DNA of 64,000 nucleotides from Bacteroidota bacterium. GTDB lineage: Bacteria; Bacteroidota; Bacteroidia; Chitinophagales; Chitinophagaceae. A program made the position numbers and the translations under genes. Location: NCBI GenBank assembly GCA_016711825.1, contig JADJSG010000004.1:483600-547599 (forward strand), written 5' to 3'. The notes beneath the pieces were generated by a model that worked only from the letters and a program-made list of their open reading frames with translations, had not been told where the DNA came from and did not search any database. Of this stretch, positions 56,753-64,000 are shown piece after piece. Numbering within the stretch: the first letter of the stretch is position 1; every line of letters starts with the position of its first letter.

Positions 56753-58480
56753 TTAATTTAAAAGCCATTCATATTTTGCGAATGTAGCCTGTGTTGCATT
56801 TTGATGATATTGTTGCCATGCAAGTTTGTACAATAAAAATTGATTGTTGTCATTGTTTTGTTTACCCAATGATTCCATCCATAACGCACTTTCATCTCTG
56901 GCTTTTAGGTATGCAGTATATTTTTGGGATGCAGCAATGGCTTCTTCATAAGTTTTATAGATATCATTTTTAAGGTCCTGTTTGGCAACATCTATTTGCA
57001 ATTGTTGACTAACCAATGCAATTTTTGCTTTTTGTATATTGGCTCTTGATGCATAACCATTTAAAAGAGGCACAGCAATACGTAAACCTACCGTCGCCCT
57101 TATATGATCGTTGTATTGATCTGCCAATGGCTTGGTTATGGTGGTGAATTGATATTGCGAATTTGTGACAGGGTAGCTGCTACCATTGATATTTACATAC
57201 CCTACAGACGATTCACCCTCATAGGTTTGCGCAGTAATATTTTTGACATTGCTTGAGAATACTGTACCTGCTCCTCCATACAATGACAGTTGTGGGTATT
57301 GCATTGCCTTCGCAATATCGAGTGATTTTTTTACTGACTTGAGTTTGAGGTGTTCGTATTGCACTTGAGCTTGTTGATTCAATGCCATTTGGTACCAGGC
57401 AGCCGCATCAGGCATTGACAATCCTTGCTTGGGAGTGAGTATTTCATCTTCATCAGTGGCAATATCAAAGGCGTCTTCAAATTCAAGATGCAACAATGCT
57501 TTTAATTGGAGCAATGCCATTCTTTCATTCACTACGGTCTCCAAATACATCGCACTATCAGTAGACAACATCGCTTGATAAGATTGCTTATCGTTTTTAT
57601 TCATGTACACATTTCGCTCTGTGAACTTTTTTAGCGATAACGCCAAGCTCTTTTTTTGTTCTCTGGCTTGCAATACCCTTATATAACCTGTAGTAATATT
57701 TAAGGTTACATCATCTTGTAATTTTTTATTTGCATATTCGGCTGATTGAATATCCAATTGATTTTTTTCAAGTTGGTATTTTTTTTGAAACCAGCCAAAC
57801 AAAAGAGTATTTGACCAAAGGCCAAGTGTATTATAATTAAAATTGTTGTTGACAAACTGATTGCTTGCGGGGTCAATATTTCGGCCAAACGACTTGCCTA
57901 TTTGTAAATCGCCATTTAAATCTGGATAAGCGGCTATTTTTATTTTCTTCATATAACAATTTTTCATAACGCTCATTTAATTGAGCTTCTACTATTTGTA
58001 AATTATTTTTTTGGCGTATTCGATACAATCCGCCAAATTCCAGATCGTTTTAAGCTTTTTAACTTTTTGCGGAGTTTCTTTTTCACGATAGGCAAAGGCT
58101 TGGGACTTACCTGTTTTTCAATAGGCTTCTTTTGGGGCGGACGGGTATATGGTGTATAGGTATTTTTTTATATTAGTTATTTTGGGAATTTGCTTATTCG
58201 CATTTTTTTCTTTTCAGCCTCTTCAAGCAGTTTTTGTTCTGCCATTTTTTTCTCCAGCGCTTCTTTTCTTTTTGGGCTAATTGTTTTTGCATGGCCTCTG
58301 CTTTCGCTATTGAATCTGCTCGCTTAGCCTCTGCCGCATTTCCATAAAACTGAGGAGGGATGACTTTTTTACAGAGTCATACTTGGTAGGAATATATTTT
58401 CCTTTTTTTGTTGCGCAAACAAGGTAAAGTTTGCTATCAAAAAAGCTCATGAAAGTCAGTAGGTATATAAATTTATTCAT
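56753..58480 (-). CDS. TolC-family outer-membrane channel with Lys/Pro-rich N-terminal extension, many frameshifts
   Basis: The TolC core is intact from about 57950 down: LQDDVTLNITTGYIRVLQAREQKKSL, RIAVPLLNGYASRANIQKAKIAL. Its usual first helix (IWNLADCIEYAKKNNLQIVEAQLNERYEKL) reads just upstream after repair. Still further upstream, single-base repairs give a signal peptide (MNKFIYLLTFMSFLIANF) at 58480, a charged helix-like stretch (AEAMQKQLAQKE, KMAEQKLLEEAEKKK) and a Pro/Lys-rich linker (TYTPYTRPPQKKPIEKQ, VSPKPLPIVKK). At least seven indels lie between 57950 and 58440. Possibly about 570 residues. Confidence 0.75.
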
Positions 58481-58551
58481 ATTGTACAAAAATAGGTTGC
58501 CAAACCATTACTCGGTGATAGAACGGTAAAATTAGTAAAAGTATTTTCCTT

Positions 58552-58559
58552 TATCTTTG
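58552..58559 (+). promoter_or_regulatory. -7 box of nadB promoter
   Basis: TATCTTTG, 17 nt before the nadB start. No clear -33 partner. Confidence 0.45.
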
Positions 58560-58576
58560 AAAAATATAACTATTTT

Positions 58577-60180
58577 ATGGAAACAGATGTATTAATCATT
58601 GGCTCGGGCATTGCAGGACTTACTTATGCCGTTAATTTGGCGATGGCAGACAAGCATTTAAAAATCACGATGTTGACCAAAACACAAGAAGATGAAACCA
58701 ATACTAAATATGCGCAAGGTGGTGTGGCAGCTGTTACCAATCTGAATACTGACAGTTTTGAAAAGCATATTCATGATACCCTGATTGCAGGTGATGGGCT
58801 TTGCAATGAAGCCATTGTAACGAGTGTAGTGAAAGAAGGACCTGAGCGCATTCAGGAGATTATACAATGGGGCACTGATTTTGACAAAGAAAGTGATGGT
58901 GATTATAAATTGGGGAAAGAAGGTGGCCATTCAGAAAACAGGATACTCCACTTTAAAGATGTTACGGGTATGGAAATGGAAAGGGCCTTACTGTCGAAAG
59001 CACACCAATACGACAATATACAAATCATAGATTATTGTTTTGTGATTGACATCATTACGCAACATCATTTAGGAAAATTAATCACCAAAGCCACACCCGA
59101 TATTGCATGTTATGGTGTTTATGTTTTAAATCTTGAAAATCATCAAATCGAAAAAATTGTATCGAAAGTAACGATGCTGGCTACCGGAGGTTGCGGTCAG
59201 GTTTATCGTACCACAACCAACCCTAAAATTGCTACAGGCGATGGTGTGGCAATGGTTTATAGGGCTAAAGGCAGAATCGAGAATATGGAGTTTATACAAT
59301 TTCATCCTACGGCTTTGTTCGAACCAAGTAAACGGTTTGGTCAATCATTTCTGATAACCGAAGCAGTAAGAGGTGATGGAGGCGTATTGCGCAATAGCAA
59401 AGGGGAAGAGTTTATGCATAAATATGATGACAGATTATCACTGGCCCCCCGAGATATTGTAGCAAGAGCCATTGATAATGAAATGAAAATACTGGGCGAT
59501 GAGCATGTGTTTCTGGATTGCAGACAGATGAATCTGGAAAATTTCAAAACCCATTTCCCTAATATTTATAAAAAATGTGAAAGCATCGGCATTGATGTTT
59601 CTCAACAAATGATACCCGTAGCACCCGCTGCGCATTATAGTTGCGGAGGTATACAAGTGGATGCTTTTGGTCGTACTTCAATACAAAGACTGTATAGTTG
59701 TGGTGAGGCTGCCAGCACAGGATTGCATGGGGCAAACAGGCTTGCAAGCAACTCCCTGCTGGAAGCCATGGTATTTGGCAAACGCAGTTTTGAAGACACC
59801 ATTGCCCATATTTCGCAGTACTCATTACAAAGTGACATCCCTGACTGGAATGCCTCAGGCACTTCCAGAACCCAAGGAAATGATACTCATCACGCAAAGT
59901 ATTAAGGAGATACAACTGGCCATGAGTGATTATGTGGGTATCGTACGAAGCAATGTACGTCTTGAGCGTGCGATGAAGCGGCTCGACTTATTGTGATGAG
60001 GAAACAGAGCAATTATACAAAACCACTACCCTCTCACCTCAGTTATGTGAATTGCGCAACCTCATTACGGTGGGTTATTTGATTGTAAAAAGTGCCCAGT
60101 TTAGAAAAGAAAGTCGTGGCCTTCATTACAATATCGATTATCCGACGAAGAGTGCAATCAAGCAAAACATAGTATGGTAA
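58577..60180 (+). CDS. nadB: L-aspartate oxidase, two frameshifts
   Basis: FAD enzyme oxidising L-aspartate to iminoaspartate, first step of NAD synthesis. FAD loop IIGSGIAGLTYAVNLA, TKYAQGGVAAV, HSENRILHFKDVTG, FIQFHPTALF, SCGGIQVDAFGRTS and GLHGANRLASNSLLEA are diagnostic. The frame shifts near 59858 (IPDW to MPQALPEPKEM) and near 59995 (RLDLL to DEETEQLYKTTT); the C-terminal helical domain then runs to the stop at 60180. About 534 residues, normal. nadA and nadC are not here. Confidence 0.92.
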
Positions 60181-60339
60181 TTCTATTTTCTATTGATCAT
60201 ACTTTCATAAATCGTGACCTAATCAAATCTATTTAATCAAAATACATAACCTATATTAAACGCTAGGTCATATCAATTATTATTGTAAATTTGAAACTTA
60301 CCAACAATGCAGTTGGTAAATTAAATTCATCCCTTTTAC

Positions 60340-60771
60340 ATGAAAAAACTTTTTCTGTCTATTGCGCTTATTTTCATTTCATTGTTTGCATTTTCTCAAA
60401 ATTCACCTGAACAAATTACAGATAAGTTTTTCAAGATATTGTAAAGAAACCCCTGAAAACCATAGACAATCTATACCTCAATATGCCCTGGGCCAGCAAT
60501 ATTAAAACTGAATTGGATAAATTAAAGACTCAATTTACAAGTTTACAAACGTATTTTGGTAAATATTGCGGCAATACTTTTATTGCGAAAAAAGACATTG
60601 GGGGTGTCTTTATGATTTATAGTTATATCATCCGATACGAACGTCAACCCGTTAGATGCACGTTTAAATTTTACAAACCAAAAGACGTTTTTTTTAGTTT
60701 ATAGTTTCTCCTATGATATGAGTCTTGAAGAAGAATTAGATGCTACTTTGAAATTACAAAATATCAAATAA
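60340..60771 (+). CDS. small secreted protein of unknown function, two frameshifts
   Basis: Signal peptide KKLFLSIALIFISLFAFSQ, then after one added T near 60432 the frame continues DIVKKPLKTIDNLYLNMPWASNIKTE and LQTYFGKYCGNTFIAKKDIGG; removing one T near 60695 gives DVFLVYSFSYDMSLEEEL and the stop at 60769-60771. About 143 residues. No family recognised. A TAAATTTG -7 box is at 60286-60293. Confidence 0.65.
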
Positions 60772-60910
60772 AAAACGGAGATACAAGCCAGAAATTTCAT
60801 TGTAGTTGCAATGTATTTACCGATATTTATACAATTATCTTTAGCATAAATCATTGCCATTAGCATCAATACACCATTTGGGTTCTCAATTTTTTTATGC
60901 AAGCTATAAA

Positions 60911-60953
60911 TACCAAAATAAAATACCGGATAACTGTATGCTATCCGGTATTT
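60911..60953 (-). terminator. terminator of ndk
   Basis: Stem AAATACCGGATA / TATCCGGTATTT (12 bp) followed on the minus strand by TTTTATTTTGG. The flanking 60772-60910 shows nothing else. Confidence 0.75.
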
Positions 60954-61023
60954 GTGTTTAAATCGTTTTGAAACAAACAAGCAAATAGGCAGCGTGCTTA
61001 TTGCTTGTGATAGACCCAGCGCC

Positions 61024-61440
61024 TTAAAATTGCTCCAAGGCAGAAAAGAAAAGCTTCCTTCGATCATGGCATTTTCATCACTGTCGCTGCCATGTACTGC
61101 ATTTTCGCCTAAGCTTTTAGCAAACATTTTGCGTATGGTTCCCTCGTCTGCTTTTGCAGGGTCTGTAGCGCCAATAAGGGTTCTAAAATCAGCTACTGCG
61201 TTTGATTTTTCGAGTATAGCGGCTACAATATGACCACTGCTCATAAAGTCACAAAGTTCGCCATAGAAGGGTCTTTCTTTTATGAACTTCATAAAACTGA
61301 CCTGCTTTTTCGGCAGACAATTTAGTCATTTTCATGGCTTTGATAGTAAATCCAGCTTCATTGATTTTAGCCAATATAGCACCGATATGTCCGTCTTTAA
61401 CGGCATCGGGTTTGATCATTGTAAATGTTAAGTTTGACAT
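61024..61440 (-). CDS. ndk: nucleoside diphosphate kinase, two frameshifts
   Basis: Balances NTP/dNTP pools by phosphate transfer through an active-site His. FTMIKPDAVKDGHIGAIL, (after removing one A near 61280) VHKERPFYGELCDFMSSG, IGATDPAKADEGTIRKMF and AVHGSDSDENAMIEGSF with the catalytic His. Adding one T near 61052 gives the normal end FFFSALEQF and stop at 61024-61026. 138 residues, normal. Confidence 0.93.
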
Positions 61441-61477
61441 AGTAAATTTTGAGGTGCAAAAATAGGTTTTATACGCT

Positions 61478-61525
61478 TTATACCAAATGTATTTATGCCA
61501 TTGACTAAAAATTATTTGAATAAGG
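61478..61525 (-). repeat. dispersed intergenic element, copy F (partial, reversed)
   Basis: On the minus strand the right half only: AAATAATTTTTAGTC and CATAAATACATTTGGTATAA. It aligns best with copy A, sharing AAATAATTTT, ATAAATAC and the end TTGGTATA. The left half is absent, truncated towards the accA 3' end. Confidence 0.6.
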
Positions 61526-61561
61526 CCTTGTAAAGAATACGAACGAAAAGCTAAGCTTCCT

Positions 61562-62501
61562 CTACATCCTGATAAAGCCCATTTTTGAAAATTTGTTGAT
61601 TCTATTTTCAATTCTTTTCTCCGCATCTATTTTTGCAAGTTCCTTGAGGTGTTTTTTCAATATACTTTTTAATGGAAGCCGCCATCACATCAGGTTGTGT
61701 ATGAGCTGCACCCCATGGGTTCGTTAATTACATCGTCAATCAAACCAAAATCACTCATATGTTTAGAGGTAAGTTTGAGTTCTTCAGCGCTTTTTCTTTA
61801 TAATCCCAGGTGCCACAAAATACTTGAGCACTTTCGGAGATATGACAGAATACCAGGTATTTTCGAGCATCACTACTTTATCGCCTATACCAATGCCAAA
61901 GCCCTCCACTGGCACCTTCGCCGATGATAATGCATATAACAGGCACTTTGAGGTTAATCATTTCAAACAGATTTCGGGCAATGGCTTCGCCCTGACCTCT
62001 TTCTTCGGCTTCTAAACCAGGGTAAGCACCGGGGTATCAATAAAGGTAATGATTGGCTTATTAAACTTTTCAGCCATTTTCATCAATCGCAATGCCTTCC
62101 TGTAACCTTCTGGGTTTGCCATACCAAAATTTCTCAGTTGTCGCATTTTGGTATTCACGCCTTTTGATGCCCCATCACCATCACCGATTGATCGCCCAAC
62201 ATGGCAAAACCACCCACGATGGCTTTATCATCTTTTGCATTTCTATCGCCATGAAGTTCCTGAAATTTGTAAATATTTTATTGATATAAAAGAGGGTATA
62301 CGGTCTTTCGGGATGCCGGCTAAGTTGTACTTTTGCCAGTCATTCAGGTTTGAATAGATTTCTTTTTGGGTTTCGGCAATTTTTAGTTCTATTTTTCGAT
62401 CGCCTCACTCATATCAACCTTTGTCTTTTCCTAATATCTTTAAGCTTCTGAATCTCTTCCATCAGCTGTTCTATTGGTTTTTCGAAATCTAAATATTGCA
62501 T
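61562..62501 (-). CDS. accA: acetyl-CoA carboxylase carboxyltransferase subunit alpha, many frameshifts
   Basis: Carboxyltransferase subunit that, with AccD, transfers CO2 from biotin to acetyl-CoA. Pieces in shifting frames follow AccA order: MQYLDFEKPIEQLMEEIQKL, KIAETQKEIYSNLNDWQK, DRPYT-like segment, FRNFMAIEMQKMIKPSW, NLFEMINLKVPVICIIIGEGASGG, then KELAKIDAEKRIENRI and stop at 61562. At least eight single-base shifts, yet the span (940 nt, about 313 residues) equals the family length, so net indel is near zero as expected from random read errors in an essential gene. Confidence 0.85.
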
Positions 62502-62570
62502 GCTTTAATTGTTTTCGGGACTTCAAACCTACTATAAAAAAGATGATTTTTTTAATAAGAATTATTAAGA

Positions 62571-62606
62571 TTTTGATTTTGCAAAACTTGCTTATATTTG
62601 CACTCC
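62571..62606 (+). promoter_or_regulatory. promoter of tRNA-Asp
   Basis: TTTTG (62571-62575), 17 bp, TATATTTG (62593-62600), then CACTCC: good match to the Bacteroidota consensus. The last 14 bases are identical to the tRNA-His promoter. It leaves a leader of about 70 nt before the tRNA. Confidence 0.75.
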
Positions 62607-62675
62607 CAAAACGAAGAAATTCGAAATTGTGGAAACCGGAAGTTTTTTTAATTAAATCAAATTTCCTTAGTTCTT

Positions 62676-62749
62676 GGATCGGTAGTTCAGCTGGTTAGAA
62701 TGCCGCCCTGTCACGGCGGAGGTCGCGGGTTCGAGTCCCGTCCGGTCCG
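62676..62749 (+). tRNA. tRNA-Asp (GTC anticodon)
   Basis: Acceptor GGATCGG/CCGGTCC, D arm GTTC with loop AGCTGGTTAGAA, anticodon stem CCGCC/GGCGG with GTC at 62710-62712, T arm GCGGG/CCCGT, discriminator G73 as expected for aspartate. No encoded CCA. Intact despite the error-rich surroundings. Confidence 0.97.
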
Positions 62750-62761
62750 CAAAAACGAACA

Positions 62762-62804
62762 AAAACCCTTGTAAATGAATCATTGATGAGGGTTTTTTGT
62801 TTTT
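62762..62804 (+). terminator. terminator after tRNA-Asp
   Basis: AAAACCCT pairs with AGGGTTTT around a loop that itself contains ATGAATCATTGAT; followed by T-rich TTTTTTGTTTTTT. Confidence 0.7.
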
Positions 62805-62845
62805 TGGGGACATTTTATTTCGTCAATATTCTTAATATAAAAGTA

Positions 62846-64000
62846 CTAATCCCATTTTCTAACCCTTAACTTGTCTTTAAAATCAGAAGGCATTTCTATC
62901 TTCATCCCAATGCTCTGAGAAAGTATATCTACCAATTGCTTGCCATTGATTAAACCTATTCTTGAAATCCATCTCAGTGTAGCAATTTCTTACAAGCCTT
63001 TTTTTGAAAATCAGAGGTTGTGATAAATGCCCCTTGCCCTCCTTGTAATATTGGAACGTAAGATTTTTAACTGTGGTTGCGTCTATTCTTCTATCCTCAT
63101 AGCGTTTTACTTGTAATGAAGATTTTAATTTTGGCTAACCCTGATACATCTTAATGTACCTTGTTGCATCTACACCAACATCCGCAACCTTTCCAGTATG
63201 TTCCGCTTCAAATCCTAATGCCTAATATTTTAGTAACCAATATTTCAAATTTCTATCATCTAGTTGTAAACTTCCTATTCAATACTAACTTGTATTAATC
63301 CTCCTCTACAACTTTTCCTGTTTCTATACTCAAATCCTTTCTACCAATTACTTCAAAGAAATTTCTTTTTATGATTAACCTGAAATACAGTTAATGATGA
63401 ACGCAAAGTATTTTGAAAGGGAACAGAAAATTCGCGCCTCAATATTGGCCTTATGCCAACTCACTTTTTTCTGTGTCTGTTGGGCAAATTGAACTATCCT
63501 TTTCATCAGCAAAACTAGCTATTTTCTTCAATTATACCAGGAAGGTAGTTTGTATCAGCGGAAGGATAATTACATAATCGCCTATTGTTATTTCCAAACA
63601 TGAACCTACCTATTTGCCCCATTTGTTGCCCTATTACCATGTTACTGGTGTCATTTGGGCAATCTTTTTATAGAGGGTAAAGTTCCTCTCTTGTCTGTAC
63701 CACGAACACAGCTAAGCCTATTAATTGCAACATAGCCACCTTTTATAAATTCCGCTGCATTTTCCAAAATCTGCCCTTACGCAATAGATGTTATTCATTC
63801 TGCAATATGTTTAGAAATGTAATTTTCTTTGATAATAAACGCCAACATTTTCTTTGCTGTGATTGTTTGAATCGTTCCGCTTTTGTTTTGTGTTTGGGTC
63901 GTTACTTATTTTCCATTTTTTAAGCCTCTGATGAGGTATTTTAATAATCTTTTTTTAAATCTACTATTAAGAATCTATGCTAATTGCTTTTAATTTCTTT
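62846..64000 (-). pseudogene. Mrr-like restriction endonuclease, heavily frameshifted, 5' end outside window
   Basis: Fragments on the minus strand in changing frames, in order from 64000 down: AAEFIKGGYVAINRLS, KVSWHKANIEARIF-like text, QNTLRSSLTVFQVNHKK, ALGFEAEHTGKVADVGVDATR, VQVKRYEDRRIDATTVKNL, GGQGAFITTSDFQKKA, GLINGKQLVDILSQSIGMKIEMP, then the stop at 62846-62848. The middle and end match the Mrr catalytic domain (TGxxxDxGVD...QxKRY). More than ten indels, so real decay cannot be told from contig-end errors. May act on modified DNA as type IV Mrr enzymes do (family knowledge). Confidence 0.65.

Noticed and set aside
58307..58489. 60-codon frame as a small secreted protein of its own
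   Set aside because: After repair it is continuous with the TolC-like protein and supplies the only signal peptide for it; kept as part of that gene, with the caveat noted there.
60711..61292. 193-codon minus-strand frame as one protein
   Set aside because: Only its first third is Ndk; the remainder is read-through of a lost stop into the terminator and intergenic sequence.
61249..61626. 125-codon minus-strand frame with a long N-terminal leader on Ndk
   Set aside because: The leader translates the accA end and repeat copy F; the real Ndk start is the ATG at 61440.

Overview
The window is an AT-rich bacterial chromosome segment that reads as Bacteroidota. Four secreted proteins end in type IX secretion (T9SS, Por) sorting domains. 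Many genes have the Bacteroidota -7 box TAnnTTTG, some with a TTTG -33 box 17-19 bp upstream. BshA (bacillithiol synthesis), HscA, an L-aspartate oxidase and PKD/SBBP-repeat surface proteins fit an environmental member of the phylum, perhaps Chitinophagales-like (inference). No phage, insertion sequence, rRNA or CRISPR array was seen.

Layout. 0-3 kb, minus strand: end of a polysaccharide cluster (Wzx-type flippase, methyltransferase, dTDP-glucose 4,6-dehydratase cut by the window edge). 3-12.7 kb: housekeeping genes (deoxynucleoside kinase, class I aldolase, YtxH, tRNA-His, rhomboid, thioredoxin-like protein, AroC, HutI, BshA, ThyA, FolA). 12.7-16.4 kb, minus: a tightly overlapping operon from trmB through DUF5522, alkyltransferase-like protein, a small IPExxxVDY-like protein and a lipoprotein to an S41 protease. 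16.5-18 kb: frr and a sterol desaturase-like gene. 18-29.4 kb: a surface-glycan locus with O-antigen ligase, two GT4 glycosyltransferases, an ABC exporter pair, a 1135-residue multi-domain GT2 protein, and AlgJ/AlgI-like O-acetylation genes. 29.6-35 kb: secreted unknown, hscA, T9SS phosphatase, fatty-acid desaturase. 35.5-45.3 kb: secreted and adhesin-like proteins (collagen-like/Lcl protein, a protein with a caspase-like His/Cys pair, beta-helix T9SS protein, ten-module PKD protein). 45.6-54 kb: FdhD, nitronate monooxygenase, MtfA-like peptidase, formate-THF ligase, SBBP T9SS protein, orphan response regulator. 54.4-64 kb: LolC/E-like permease, HlyD-like adaptor, TolC-like channel, NadB, a small secreted protein, Ndk, AccA, tRNA-Asp and an Mrr-like restriction enzyme.

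Two window-wide patterns stand out. First, many genes carry one-base shifts, mostly in A/T runs, including genes expected to be essential (frr, trmB, accA, ndk). The density rises sharply after about 55 kb. Repairing them restores normal family lengths, so I read most as sequencing or assembly errors, and I give each broken gene as one feature with the shift positions. Second, six copies of a roughly 100-110 bp intergenic element ending in TTATACCAA/TTGGTATAA are scattered through the window. This looks like a MITE-type family and is the best candidate for something undescribed. Other leads are an efflux adaptor without its usual coiled-coil hairpin beside a TolC with a long Lys/Pro-rich N-terminal extension, and a secreted protein with a possible caspase-like catalytic pair.
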